64,000 bases of DNA from Flavobacteriaceae bacterium (GCA_016744415.1 JADGEL010000002.1:62001-126000), one strand, 5' to 3'; shown: positions 30,794-41,417, counted from the stretch's first letter. Program-made: numbers and translations. Notes: generated by a model not told the origin, from the letters alone.

Positions 30794-32488
30794 ATGAAAA
30801 AACAATTGATAGAATGCGTACCTAATATTAGTGAAGGACGCGATTTAGATAAAATTAATACCATTGCAAATGTTGTTGAAACTGTTGATGGCATTAAACT
30901 ACTTGATGTTGATCCTGGTGCTGCTACCAACAGAACCGTAATTACTTTTGTAGGCGAACCCGAACAAGTGATTAAAGCGGCTTTTAAATTGATTCAAAAA
31001 GCAGCTGAATTAATTGATATGAGCAAACACTCAGGTGAGCATCCTCGCTTTGGTGCTACAGATGTTTGTCCATTGGTTCCAATTTCAGGAATTTCTTTAG
31101 ATGAAACTGCAAGTTATGCTCACAAACTAGGTGAGCGTGTTGGGAAAGAATTGGGCATACCAGGATATTTTTATGAGAACGCAGCTAAAATAGAACGACG
31201 TAAAAACTTAGCCAATTGTAGATCTGGTGAATACGAAGGGTTAAAAGAAAAATTATCTACTACTGACTGGAAACCTGATTTTGGCCCTGCAGAATTTAAT
31301 TCTAGTGTTTCAAAAACTGGTGTAACGGCTATTTCATCACGAGACTTCTTGATCGCATATAATGTCAATTTAAATACTACTTCTACAAGGCGTGCTAATG
31401 CAATTGCATTTGATATTCGAGAAGCAGGGAGAGTGAAACGAGAAGGAAATCTTACTACTGGTAAAAAAGTGTTGGGTGCCAATGGCGAGCCTGTTCGTAT
31501 CCCCGGAAAATTAAAAGCAATAAAAGGAATTGGTTGGTATATAGACGAATATGGAATTGCACAAATCTCTTATAACCTCACCAATATTAGTATCACTTCG
31601 ATGCATATTGCTTTTGACGAAACTGTTAAATCAGCTATCGGTAGAGGGCTTCGAGTTACAGGGTCAGAATTAATTGGTTTGATTCCTTTGAAGGCAATGT
31701 TAGATGCAGGTGACTACTTTCTTAAAAAGCAAGAACGCTCATTGGGGATTTCGGAAACTGAAAAAATAAAGATTGCTGTAAAATCTTTGGGACTGGATGA
31801 TTTAAAGCCATTTAATCCACAAGAAAAAATTATTGAATATGTTATGGCTAATGCTGATAAAAAATTATTAATTGATTTATCAGTAAGTGAATTTGCCGAA
31901 GAAACTGCAAGTGAATCAATGGCACCAGGAGGTGGATCAATCTCAGCTTATGTAGGTGCTTTGGGCGTTTCATTAGGAACTATGGTTGCAAATTTATCTG
32001 CTCATAAAGCTGGATGGGATGATAAATGGGAGTTTTATTCTGAATGGGCAGTAAAAGGACAAGCCTATAAAAACAGGTTGCTTTATTTGGTTGATGAAGA
32101 CACCAATGCGTTTAATAAAATTATTGATGGATTTAGAATGCCTAAAGGAACAGTTGAAGAAAAACAAATAAGACAACAAGCAATTCAAGATGCTACAAAA
32201 TATGCAACTGAGATTCCGTTTCAAGTAATGGAAACTGCTTATAAATCTACCGAGGTGATGCAGGCCATGTTAAAAGATGGATTACAAAGTTCTTTGTCTG
32301 ATACCGCTGTTGGAATTCTATGTGCAAAGACCGCAGTGACTGGTGCATATTTTAATGTTCGTATCAATGCTAAAGATATTATGGATCGTGACTATGCTGA
32401 TGACATTATTGCAAAATCTGAAAAAATTTATCAAGCAATGATTCAGATTGAAAAAAACACTATTGAATTTATAGATAGTAAAATGTAG
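30794..32488 (+). CDS. ftcD: Glutamate formimidoyltransferase / formimidoyltetrahydrofolate cyclodeaminase, bifunctional
   Basis: ECVPNISEGRD; HSGEHPRFGATDVCPLVPI; C-terminal SMAPGGGSISAYVGALGVSLGTMVANL cyclodeaminase domain. Confidence 0.93.
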   Translation: MKKQLIECVPNISEGRDLDKINTIANVVETVDGIKLLDVDPGAATNRTVITFVGEPEQVIKAAFKLIQKAAELIDMSKHSGEHPRFGATDVCPLVPISGISLDETASYAHKLGERVGKELGIPGYFYENAAKIERRKNLANCRSGEYEGLKEKLSTTDWKPDFGPAEFNSSVSKTGVTAISSRDFLIAYNVNLNTTSTRRANAIAFDIREAGRVKREGNLTTGKKVLGANGEPVRIPGKLKAIKGIGWYIDEYGIAQISYNLTNISITSMHIAFDETVKSAIGRGLRVTGSELIGLIPLKAMLDAGDYFLKKQERSLGISETEKIKIAVKSLGLDDLKPFNPQEKIIEYVMANADKKLLIDLSVSEFAEETASESMAPGGGSISAYVGALGVSLGTMVANLSAHKAGWDDKWEFYSEWAVKGQAYKNRLLYLVDEDTNAFNKIIDGFRMPKGTVEEKQIRQQAIQDATKYATEIPFQVMETAYKSTEVMQAMLKDGLQSSLSDTAVGILCAKTAVTGAYFNVRINAKDIMDRDYADDIIAKSEKIYQAMIQIEKNTIEFIDSKM

Positions 32489-32585
32489 GATAAAAAAACG
32501 GAGGAAAAAAGATTCTTCAAGTAATGACTAACTATATCGTAATCTGTATTGAGTGAAGTTATCAGTGTTCTAACTAAAAATTATC

Positions 32586-33074
32586 ATGAAAGAAAAACTT
32601 AATATTATTCCCTTTGAGCCAAAACATACAACTCAATTCCATGATTTAAATATCGTATGGCTAGAAAAGTATTTTTATGTTGAAGATCATGATCGAGAAG
32701 TACTGGAAAACCCACAGAATTATATTATTGATAATGACGGCTATATTTTTATGGCCGAATATCAAAATAAAATTATTGGAACTGTTGCTCTCATAAACGA
32801 AAAAGAAGGCTTTGAATTAAGTAAAATGGCTATTAACCCCAAGTTTCAAGGATTGAAATTTGGGCAGCAATTAATGACTTATTGTATTTCATTTGCTAAA
32901 GAAAAAGGGCGGAATGGGCTATTACTTTATTCAAATACTAGCTTGGAAAATGCTATTTATATTTATAGAAAATTTGGTTTTATAGAAGTCCCTTTTGGAG
33001 GCTCTCCATATTCTAGAGGGGATATTAAAATGGTGCTAAATTTAAAATCGCATAAAAAAAGCGAAAGTGATTAA
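32586..33074 (+). CDS. GNAT family N-acetyltransferase
   Basis: KMAINPKFQGLKFGQQLMTYCISFAKEKG...NAIYIYRKFGF. Confidence 0.88.
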   Translation: MKEKLNIIPFEPKHTTQFHDLNIVWLEKYFYVEDHDREVLENPQNYIIDNDGYIFMAEYQNKIIGTVALINEKEGFELSKMAINPKFQGLKFGQQLMTYCISFAKEKGRNGLLLYSNTSLENAIYIYRKFGFIEVPFGGSPYSRGDIKMVLNLKSHKKSESD

Positions 33075-33091
33075 CCTTTCGCTTCAGTTTT
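33059..33091. terminator. Bidirectional intrinsic terminator between convergent genes
   Basis: aagcgaaag-tgattaac-ctttcgctt with A-tract before and T-tract after. Confidence 0.75.
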
Positions 33092-33099
33092 TTAAGTTT

Positions 33100-33660
33100 C
33101 TATTTTCCAAATTTGTAAGCAGCTCCAATTTGAAAATGACTGAACTTTACTTCAACAAAGTCTGTATCACTATAATCAGTTAGGCCATAATCATATCTCG
33201 CTTCAACTTTAAAGTTTTCAAAAATTTCGTATGAAACTCCAGCATCCAGACCAAAACCAAAGGAGTTTAAACCATCTGGTGTGTCAACTAATAAAGTTAG
33301 ATTAGGACCTGCATACCCTTTAAATCCTTCAAAAAATTCGTAATTCAGCAATATTGGTGCCTGGAACATTTTCCAATCAGAAAAGTAAACAAAATCAACT
33401 TCTGGCTGAACACCCATTTTTTCGCCTATATCAATATCTTCAAATTCAACCCCAACATAAAACCCAGTAATATTCTGAGTTTCAGAGAAACTTAATTTCG
33501 AATTCGAAGTTGCTTCAGCTGATCTGCTTGCAGAACGGGCGGTAGTAGAATTTGAATAACTCACTTTTTCACTTCCAAAAGCGGCACCTGCTCTAGGCAC
33601 TGCACAAGAAAAAAGCATCATAGCACAAGCTATAAATGCCAAATAAAATACATTTTTCAT
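33100..33660 (-). CDS. Outer membrane beta-barrel protein with N-terminal signal
   Basis: MKNVFYLAFIACAMMLFSCAVPRAG signal/lipobox; alternating beta-strand C-terminus ending FQIGAAYKFGK. Confidence 0.7.
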   Translation of the reverse strand: MKNVFYLAFIACAMMLFSCAVPRAGAAFGSEKVSYSNSTTARSASRSAEATSNSKLSFSETQNITGFYVGVEFEDIDIGEKMGVQPEVDFVYFSDWKMFQAPILLNYEFFEGFKGYAGPNLTLLVDTPDGLNSFGFGLDAGVSYEIFENFKVEARYDYGLTDYSDTDFVEVKFSHFQIGAAYKFGK

Positions 33661-33785
33661 AATAGTAGAATTTTGATTAGTTCTGCTAATATACTAAATA
33701 ATCATTTAATTATCAATGAGATAATCTTTTGAAAAAAGTATAAAAGTTAAATAATGAAAATAAAATTAATAAAATAACTTACGTT

Positions 33786-34199
33786 TTACAAAAAGCTCTG
33801 AATAGCTAACTCATAACTTTTAAGTCCAAATCCAGCGATAATTCCTTTTACATTTGGAGCTATAAAAGAAGTGTGTCTAAACTCTTCGCGTGCATGCACA
33901 TTTGAGATGTGTACTTCAATAACGGGAGTTTCAATTGCCTTTACTGCGTCTGCAATACCGACAGAAGTATGTGTATATGCAGCAGCGTTTAAGACAACAC
34001 CATCATACAAAAAACCTACTTCATGCAATTTGTCTATAAGCTCCCCTTCTATATTCGATTGAAAATAAAACAATTCAATACCTGTATGTTTTTTTTGTAA
34101 TGTTTTAAAATAATCTTCAAAAGAATCAGAACCATAAATAGCGGGTTCTCTTTTACCGAGTAAATTTAGATTGGGACCGTTGAGAATTAGAAGTTTCAT
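33786..34199 (-). CDS. aroQ: Type II 3-dehydroquinate dehydratase
   Basis: LLILNGPNLNLLGKREPAIYG; NAAAYTHTSVGIADAV; IEVHISNVHAREEFRHTSFIAP. Confidence 0.96.
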   Translation of the reverse strand: MKLLILNGPNLNLLGKREPAIYGSDSFEDYFKTLQKKHTGIELFYFQSNIEGELIDKLHEVGFLYDGVVLNAAAYTHTSVGIADAVKAIETPVIEVHISNVHAREEFRHTSFIAPNVKGIIAGFGLKSYELAIQSFL

Positions 34200-34361
34200 T
34201 TGTCTTTTTTATTACTTTTTAACGGTCATATGCTGTTCGCTATTAATCTTTCTCATAAAAATAAAAAAATTATATGCTCGTTTCATGTGTTCAAAAATAG
34301 AATAAAAAACTTTATACACACTAATGATATTGAAAATTATTGAATTTGATATATTTACAAA

Positions 34362-35258
34362 ATGAAGTGGCAACTGGCATTAAATGATTACCAACTCTAT
34401 TTAAAAATAGAACGAGGGCTCTCTGAAAATTCGGTGGATAGTTATGTACGTGATGTTAAAAAGCTAACCTTGTATTTAGAAGATAACAGGATTGTCATAT
34501 CGCCTATCAAAATTGATAATGATTTAATTCAGCAATTTATTTATGAAGTATCAAAAAGCATCAATCCACGTTCACAATCACGACTAATATCTGGATTAAG
34601 AAGTTTTTTTGACTACTTGATTTTTGAAAAATATAGAGAAACCAATCCAACCGATTTAATCGAATCTCCTAAAATTCGACGAAAACTTCCTGACACTTTA
34701 TCAATTGATGAAATTGATAAAGTAATTGCAAGTATAGATTTAAGCAAACAACAAGGTGAACGTAACAGAACGATTCTGGAAACTTTATATAGTTGTGGAT
34801 TAAGAGTTACAGAGTTAATCACTCTACAAATTTCTGATTTATTTTTTGACGAAGGATTTATTCGTGTGGTTGGAAAAGGTGATAAACAACGATTTATCCC
34901 GATCAATACACAAACCCAAAAATTTATTAACTTTTATATAAGGGATATTCGAAGTAGTATAAAAGTGCAGAAAGGATTTGAAGATACGCTGTTTTTAAAT
35001 AGACGAGGTAAACAACTGACACGAGTCATGATATTTACGATTGTAAAAGATCTAGCAATTGTAGCTGGAATAAAAAAGAAAATCAGTCCACACACTTTTA
35101 GGCATTCTTTTGCAACTCACCTACTAGAGCGGGGTGCTGACTTACGTGCAATTCAACAAATGTTAGGGCATGAAAGCATTACTACAACAGAGATTTATAT
35201 GCACTTAGACAGAAGTCATTTACAAAAAGTAATGGAGCAATTTCATCCAAGAAAATAA
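34362..35258 (+). CDS. xerD: Tyrosine recombinase, XerD-like
   Basis: Active-site pattern: YSCGLRVTELITL, HTFRHSFATHLLERGADLRAIQQMLGHESITTTEIYMH; 298 aa. Confidence 0.93.
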   Translation: MKWQLALNDYQLYLKIERGLSENSVDSYVRDVKKLTLYLEDNRIVISPIKIDNDLIQQFIYEVSKSINPRSQSRLISGLRSFFDYLIFEKYRETNPTDLIESPKIRRKLPDTLSIDEIDKVIASIDLSKQQGERNRTILETLYSCGLRVTELITLQISDLFFDEGFIRVVGKGDKQRFIPINTQTQKFINFYIRDIRSSIKVQKGFEDTLFLNRRGKQLTRVMIFTIVKDLAIVAGIKKKISPHTFRHSFATHLLERGADLRAIQQMLGHESITTTEIYMHLDRSHLQKVMEQFHPRK

Positions 35259-35263
35259 CCAAT

Positions 35264-35791
35264 CTACTCTTCCTCGTCTCCTTTATTCAATTCAACGTTA
35301 TCAATTAAATCATCTGCTTGTTTCTTTAAATCAGTTGCTTTAAGAAAAAGGCTTATTTTACTTCTTACAAAATAAAGAATCGTTAAAATTAGTAATGTAA
35401 AAGGAAGTGAATATACAAATTCAAATTCATCATTAAATTCTACATCATCATTAACAACACTTATAAATTGAAAAACGTATACTGAAATTGGTATTACAAT
35501 TGCATGATACCACCAATGTTTACAAGTAGTAAACCATAATATCAATAGAGATAGAGGGATAAGTTTAGCAAAAACATTATACATAAAATACCTTACGCTT
35601 TCATAATAATTACTTGTAAAGGTTACTCCAAAAATTTCATAAGTTGAAGTTGCTGGAAAGCTCTGATACAAATAGAAAGCATAAGGTATAAATAGCATAA
35701 ATGCTATAATCAAGCTACCCGTTAGTAGGTATCTTGCACTTGGCTTTTTCGACTGATTGGTTGTTGTCATTGTCTGCATTTGAATTATCAT
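35264..35791 (-). CDS. Multi-pass membrane protein of unknown function
   Basis: Four hydrophobic segments; real start may be the internal MTTTNQSKK. Confidence 0.6.
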   Translation of the reverse strand: MIIQMQTMTTTNQSKKPSARYLLTGSLIIAFMLFIPYAFYLYQSFPATSTYEIFGVTFTSNYYESVRYFMYNVFAKLIPLSLLILWFTTCKHWWYHAIVIPISVYVFQFISVVNDDVEFNDEFEFVYSLPFTLLILTILYFVRSKISLFLKATDLKKQADDLIDNVELNKGDEEE

Positions 35792-35858
35792 TCATCACGA
35801 AAGATAATGAAAAAACAGCTAACATCAGCAATCCGAAAACTAATTTTGCTTTTTTCAT
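35715..35858 (-). CDS. Small secreted/membrane peptide (47 aa) of unknown function
   Basis: MKKAKLVFGLLMLAVFSLSFVMNDNSNADNDNNQSVEKAKCKIPTNG: Lys-rich N-terminus, hydrophobic core, polar tail. Start taken at 35858 rather than the track start. Confidence 0.5.
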   Translation of the reverse strand: MKKAKLVFGLLMLAVFSLSFVMNDNSNADNDNNQSVEKAKCKIPTNG

Positions 35859-36253
35859 TTTAGTAAGATTTAAATTAAAGTAAGTGGCTAATATATGCGG
35901 CACTTACGATATAAGCAAATAAATCCCTATCTATTTTCGGGGTTAAATGAAAATAAACGAACTAAAATGGTTGGACTGCTAATACACATCAAGGTTTGGG
36001 GCCTTTGAAAGATGTATAAATTTTTTCAGAATCTTTTCTTTTTTTCTTTCTTTTGTGGGGTTAATGGTTTATAATAACTAAATTTTTGCACATAATTATT
36101 TATTAATTCATGTGCATTTACTTGAACTATAAAACAATTTCTCGATAAAAAGGGAGTAATTGCAGGGACGTTCACTAGCTCCAAATGTACATATTTATTT
36201 CAATTGGGCAACTAAATTCTGGCTTTTATGAAAAATATTTTTGATTTGTTCTC

Positions 36254-37030
36254 TTATAATGTATAATAGGTATGGTTACTACCTCTAGCAAAGCCTATTA
36301 GATGGATACCAAATTCTTTGCAAAAATCTATTGCTAATGAAGAGCAACCTGAAACAGCAATAATGGTTGGGATTTTAGCTATAAAAGCTTTCGTAACAAT
36401 TTCATAAGAAACTCTTCCACTCACTAATAAGTAATTGGAGTTAGATAATTTTTTTTGAGTGATAAGGTCTCCTATCGCTTTATCAACAGCGTTGTGCCTT
36501 CCAATATCTTCTTTAATTGAAAGAAGTTGATAATTTGAATCAAATATTGCAGCAGCATGAGAAGCTCCTGTTTCATTGAAAACAATTTGCTGTTTGCTCA
36601 TTATAGAAAACATCCTTTCTATATTAAACGAAGCGGTTTTAGATGCTGAATGTAGCTTATCACCACTTTTTTTAATAGCGTCTAAAGTCTGTGCACCACA
36701 AACTCCACATGATGAAACAGATAATAAAGTTCGCTTGTTTAAATATCCTTTACCTAAAGCTTTTTTTGATATTTCAATATTTACAATCGAAAAATGATAC
36801 TCAGAATTTTCAATAATTTCAATATCGATATTTTCTTCTCCTTTATAGATATCTTCAGCAAACAAAAGTCCACGAATTAAGTTTTCATCATCACCTGGAG
36901 TACGCATAACAACCGTATAGGGTTGATCATTGATATTTATTTGAATAGGTGCCTCAACAACTATATCATCTTCAATAAAAGATTGCTTATTGTTTGAAAC
37001 TTTTAGAGCTTCATATTTTAAAGATTTCAT
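36254..37030 (-). CDS. fdhD: Formate dehydrogenase accessory sulfurtransferase FdhD
   Basis: SVSSCGVCGAQTLDAI; TGASHAAAIFDSNYQLLSIKEDIGRHNAVDKAIG; LLVSGRVSYEIVTKA. Confidence 0.95.
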   Translation of the reverse strand: MKSLKYEALKVSNNKQSFIEDDIVVEAPIQININDQPYTVVMRTPGDDENLIRGLLFAEDIYKGEENIDIEIIENSEYHFSIVNIEISKKALGKGYLNKRTLLSVSSCGVCGAQTLDAIKKSGDKLHSASKTASFNIERMFSIMSKQQIVFNETGASHAAAIFDSNYQLLSIKEDIGRHNAVDKAIGDLITQKKLSNSNYLLVSGRVSYEIVTKAFIAKIPTIIAVSGCSSLAIDFCKEFGIHLIGFARGSNHTYYTL

Positions 37031-37040
37031 CTGAGTAGAA

Positions 37041-39755
37041 TTAAATGCGCTTAAAATCTACAGCAACAACTTTATATTCTGGAGTCATCGTTTCTTTGTC
37101 ACCAACACTACCTGTTATCAAATTGATAAAAACTTCAGGTTGATGAAAAGTTGTTCTCAAAATACCCTTTTTAACTTTTTTTGAATATTTGATTGGAATT
37201 TTAACCTCTCCTCTATCAGAGAATAATATAACCATTTCATTGTCTTTGATTCCTTTTTTGATAGCATCTTTTGGATGCACTTCTAATACATCTTTACCTA
37301 AAATAGTTTGATTATCTGTTCTACGAGTCATCGTCCCAGAATTGTAATGTTCCAATTCACGTCCTGTTGTTAAAATGAATGGATATTTATTTCCATGCTC
37401 AACAATCTCTGGAGTTTCTTCAAAATCAAAATTGTGGAAAGTCCCAATTCCTTTTTTAAATGCACCATCAATATGTAACATTTGGGTATCGGTTCCATCT
37501 TCTTTAATTGGCCATTGTAATCCATTTTCTCCTAATCTATCCCAAGACAACCCATTCATAAAAGGAATAACATCAGCTATTTCTTCAATTACATTTGCTG
37601 CATCATACGTCAACCCTGTTGGCTGGTCATAACCCAATTTACTCATGATGTCAATAATAATTTGACCATCTGGTTTGGTGTTTCCAATTGATTCAACCAC
37701 CTTATTTACACGTTGAACCCTACGCTCTCCATTTGTAAAAGTTCCGTTTTTTTCAAAATATGATGATGCTGGCAATACAACATCAGCCATTTCTGTAGTA
37801 GCAGTCATAAATAATTCTTGAACCACTATCAATTCCAATTTTTCAAATGCTTTGATACTATGATTTGTATTTGGGTCAGTCATAATTGTATCTTCACCCA
37901 TAATATACAGGGCCTTTAGTTTTCCATCAATAGCAGCATCGAGCATTTCTGGAATTTTAAGCCCCTCATGTATTGGCATTTTATCTACACCATATTTATC
38001 AGCATAATATTGTTGTATTTCTGGCTTATTAATATCCATATATCCAGCACCTTGGTGTGGCTGCACACCCATATCTGCTGCTCCTTGTACATTATTTTGC
38101 CCACGAAGTGGGTTTAATCCCACCCCCTTTTTTCCAATATTACCCGTCATCATCGCTAAGTTAGACAACAACATCACAGTTTTACTTCCTTGAAAATGTT
38201 CAGTAACTCCCAACCCATGAAACTCCATTGCACGTTCTGACTTTGCATAAGCAACTGCCGCAGCTTTTACTTTTTCTTTAGATACTCCGGTGATTATTTC
38301 TAATTCATCCATATCTAAATCAGCAATGTGGTTTTTAAATTCTATATATTTTTCTGTATAAGATTCTATGAAATGCTCATTCACTAAATTTTCAGTGATA
38401 ATATAGTAGGATATCATATTAAGGACAGCAACATTGGTTCCTGGTCTTATTTGTAAAAAGTGTGTTGCTAAATCGGCTAATTTTGTTTGAATAGGATCAA
38501 CCACAATAGAGGTAACACCTTTCATAAATGCTTGCTTTATCTTTGCACCTGTAACTGGATGTCCTTTTATTGGGTTTGCGCCAAATAAGAAAATGGCATC
38601 AGTTTGTTTTAAATCTTCAATAGAGTTTGTTGCAGCTCCAGTACCAAAAGATTTTTGCATACCCCATGCGGTTGGTGCATGACAAACACGTGCACAACCA
38701 TCAATATTATTTGTACCTACAGCAACACGAATCATTTTTTGCATCAAATAGTTCTCTTCATTTGTAGCTCTAGATGATGAGATTCCACCAATACTATCTG
38801 CGCCATATTTATTTTTGATATCAATCATTCTTGTGGTAATAAAATCATAGGCTTCATCCCAAGATACAATTTCAAATTCACCTTTTTTCTTAATCATCGG
38901 TTCACGCAATCTATCTGGATGATCGTAAAATTGGAATGCGAAACGTCCTTTTAAACAGGTATGCCCTTCATTAACTTCGGCAGTTTCTGGAGCTTGAATC
39001 CCTCTAATTTTCCCATCAATTACTGACACATCCAATTGACAACCAACTCCACAATAGGTACAAGTTGTGCGTACAGTTTTATCAGCAATCAACGTTTTGG
39101 TTTCAAATTTATCCGTCAAAGCTTCTGTAGGGCAAGTTTGTACACAAGCTCCACAAGACACACATGCTGACTCATCAAAAGTAGTATCAAACCCTTTAAT
39201 GATATTGGTTGCAAATCCTCGACCAGTCATTCCTAAAATCATTTCACCTTGAATTTCTTCACAAACTCTCACACATCGATAGCAATTTATACATTGCGAT
39301 AAATCTGACTTTATATACGGATGCGCTCTATCCGTTTCAATATCTAAATGATTTTTACCTTTTGGGTATCGCACATTTGGGATTCCAATTTGAGCAATAG
39401 TCTCCTGAAAAGGAGTTGCTTTTTTATTATTAGCAGGTAATACTTTATCAGCAGGATAATCAGTTAAAACCAATTCAACAATATTTTTTCTAAGGCGTTT
39501 AATTTTTTCTGTGTTGTGATACACGTATAAACCTTCACTAATTGGTGTATGGCAAGATGCCATTGTTTTGGTTGGACCATTTTCGATTCTAGCAACCTCG
39601 ACAGAGCAAACTCTACACGATCCAAAGTTTTCTAACCGATTGTCTTGGCACATTGTCGGAATTGAATTTTCATTTACTTCTATTCTTCTAACAAATTCTA
39701 AGATGGTTTCACCTTGTTTATATTCGTGTGCTATATTGTTTATATATGCTTCCAT
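37041..39755 (-). CDS. fdhA: Formate dehydrogenase alpha subunit (molybdopterin; NAD-linked type), Cys-containing
   Basis: N-terminal 2Fe-2S (CQDNRLENFGSCRVCSVEV) and 4Fe-4S motifs, TCTYCGVGCQLDV, INGCARVCHAPTAWGMQKSFGTGA-type active site with Cys (no in-frame TGA). Confidence 0.93.
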   Translation of the reverse strand: MEAYINNIAHEYKQGETILEFVRRIEVNENSIPTMCQDNRLENFGSCRVCSVEVARIENGPTKTMASCHTPISEGLYVYHNTEKIKRLRKNIVELVLTDYPADKVLPANNKKATPFQETIAQIGIPNVRYPKGKNHLDIETDRAHPYIKSDLSQCINCYRCVRVCEEIQGEMILGMTGRGFATNIIKGFDTTFDESACVSCGACVQTCPTEALTDKFETKTLIADKTVRTTCTYCGVGCQLDVSVIDGKIRGIQAPETAEVNEGHTCLKGRFAFQFYDHPDRLREPMIKKKGEFEIVSWDEAYDFITTRMIDIKNKYGADSIGGISSSRATNEENYLMQKMIRVAVGTNNIDGCARVCHAPTAWGMQKSFGTGAATNSIEDLKQTDAIFLFGANPIKGHPVTGAKIKQAFMKGVTSIVVDPIQTKLADLATHFLQIRPGTNVAVLNMISYYIITENLVNEHFIESYTEKYIEFKNHIADLDMDELEIITGVSKEKVKAAAVAYAKSERAMEFHGLGVTEHFQGSKTVMLLSNLAMMTGNIGKKGVGLNPLRGQNNVQGAADMGVQPHQGAGYMDINKPEIQQYYADKYGVDKMPIHEGLKIPEMLDAAIDGKLKALYIMGEDTIMTDPNTNHSIKAFEKLELIVVQELFMTATTEMADVVLPASSYFEKNGTFTNGERRVQRVNKVVESIGNTKPDGQIIIDIMSKLGYDQPTGLTYDAANVIEEIADVIPFMNGLSWDRLGENGLQWPIKEDGTDTQMLHIDGAFKKGIGTFHNFDFEETPEIVEHGNKYPFILTTGRELEHYNSGTMTRRTDNQTILGKDVLEVHPKDAIKKGIKDNEMVILFSDRGEVKIPIKYSKKVKKGILRTTFHQPEVFINLITGSVGDKETMTPEYKVVAVDFKRI

Positions 39756-41389
39756 CAGTTCGATTTAAAATATTGGTTCAACTCATCATTAAAATAATTC
39801 AATGCGTTTTTTATTGGTAATGGTATTCCTCCACCCAATCCACACAATGAACCAATTTCTAAAGTTTCTAATAAATCATCAAACAATTGACGATCAATTT
39901 TATAATCTTCTTTCTGCGCTTTTTGTAGCATTTCTTTTCCTCTAAAAGAACCTATTCTACACGGATAACATTTGCCACAAGATTCATCTGCTGTAAATTC
40001 CATGAGATGTTCTAAAAACTGAATCATAGGAAAATCTATTGGAATAGAAACCACACTTGCATGTCCTAATAAAAAGTTGTTTTCTCCAAAGGATTCAAAA
40101 TCTAAGTCTAAATCAGAAAATTTTTGAATTGGAACAATTCCTCCTAAAGGTCCTCCTATTTGTACTGCTTTGATGTCCGATTTAAACCCTTGTCCAAAAT
40201 CATCAAAAATGATTTGCAAAGGAGTGCCCATTTCAATTTCATACATTCCTGGTCTGTTGAAAAAACTATCTAAAGAAACTAATTTTGTTCCGCTAGATTT
40301 TTCAGTTCCTAAATCTGCATAAGCTTCTCCTCCATTATCTAAAATCCAATGAATGTTTGCAAAAGTTTCTACATTGCTCAACACCGTTGGTTTTCCATAC
40401 AATCCATATTGTGCTGGATAAGGAGGGCGCACTCTAACTTCTGGTCTCAAACCTTCAATAGAATTTAACAAAGCTGTCTCTTCACCACAAATATAGGCCC
40501 CTTGACCACGAATAATCTTGAATTTAAAATCTTGAGCAATTCCTAATTCTTTTAATTCTTCAATCGCATTTTGGATGATTTTAATAGAATCTGGATATTC
40601 ACCACGAATATACAAGACACCAGTAGCAGCACCTACAATCAGTCCAGAAATATACATTCCAAACAATACCTTGTGTGGTTGCTGTTCCATTAAATACATG
40701 TCAGAATATGCCCCAGGATCTCCTTCATCAGCATTACAAACAATATATTTTTGTTCATTAATTTCTTTAGAAACTGCATCTAATTTTATCCAATATGGAA
40801 AACCTGCTCCACCTCGACCACGAATATTTGAAACCTTAATTTCATCAATAGCCTCTTTTTGTTTTGTTCTATATTTCTTAGACAAACTGTAAAACTCAGC
40901 AACATCTTTAACTTTAGATGTTAAGATTGGAGTGGTATTACACCCTACATAATAGGAGTTCTCTACAGCACTCGAACTAATATTTTTAATAACGATATTC
41001 TCAATATTTTCTTTTGTAGATGCCGAGTATGTTTTATCATTAAACATAAAAGCCGCATTGGTATGACAATGACCAACACAAGCCGCATGACCAATTTCTT
41101 CGTCCTTAAAATGATCTTTTAATAGATTGTTAACTTTGGATTGTGATTTGGCAACCATACACGCTGTTCCGCTGCAAACATGCACTTTTTTATTTCTATT
41201 TTCTTCTTTAGTAAAATCATAGAAAGAAGTAGTACCTGCAACTACAGAATCGTCGATTAAAAAGCGTTTTGCTAATTCTTTAAAATCTTCTTTTGTGCCA
41301 TCAGAATTTGATAGATCAGCAATATTTTCAAGTAGATTATCGTCTAATCCTTTACGGTAAGAAAGCGAACGGATATTTTTATTTGCCAT
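39755..41389 (-). CDS. Fused NuoE/NuoF-like NADH-binding diaphorase subunit of formate dehydrogenase
   Basis: VHVCSGTACMVA...AACVGHCHTNA thioredoxin-like 2Fe-2S region plus IRGRGGAGFPYWIKLD, CNADEGDPGAYSDMYLMEQQPH, ESCGKCYPCRIGS. Confidence 0.92.
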   Translation of the reverse strand: MANKNIRSLSYRKGLDDNLLENIADLSNSDGTKEDFKELAKRFLIDDSVVAGTTSFYDFTKEENRNKKVHVCSGTACMVAKSQSKVNNLLKDHFKDEEIGHAACVGHCHTNAAFMFNDKTYSASTKENIENIVIKNISSSAVENSYYVGCNTTPILTSKVKDVAEFYSLSKKYRTKQKEAIDEIKVSNIRGRGGAGFPYWIKLDAVSKEINEQKYIVCNADEGDPGAYSDMYLMEQQPHKVLFGMYISGLIVGAATGVLYIRGEYPDSIKIIQNAIEELKELGIAQDFKFKIIRGQGAYICGEETALLNSIEGLRPEVRVRPPYPAQYGLYGKPTVLSNVETFANIHWILDNGGEAYADLGTEKSSGTKLVSLDSFFNRPGMYEIEMGTPLQIIFDDFGQGFKSDIKAVQIGGPLGGIVPIQKFSDLDLDFESFGENNFLLGHASVVSIPIDFPMIQFLEHLMEFTADESCGKCYPCRIGSFRGKEMLQKAQKEDYKIDRQLFDDLLETLEIGSLCGLGGGIPLPIKNALNYFNDELNQYFKSN

Positions 41390-41417
41390 AGGTGTTTAAA
41401 ATAATCGATAAAATTAC

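Noticed and set aside
30794-32488. Histidine utilisation (hut) operon around ftcD
   Set aside because: No hutH, hutU or hutI homologue in the window; ftcD appears as a single gene.
34200-34360. Second copy of the REP-like repeat near CATATGCTGTTCGCTATTAATC
   Set aside because: Only a short fragment (CTGTTCGC) is shared with the 28.4-kb element; too little to call.
34362-35258. Tyrosine recombinase as integrase of a mobile element
   Set aside because: 298-aa XerD-like length and motifs next to aroQ; no att sites or cargo recognised, and it lies 14 kb from the defence cassette with housekeeping genes in between.
37041-39755. Selenocysteine formate dehydrogenase
   Set aside because: Active-site position reads Cys (VCHAP) and the ORF has no in-frame TGA.
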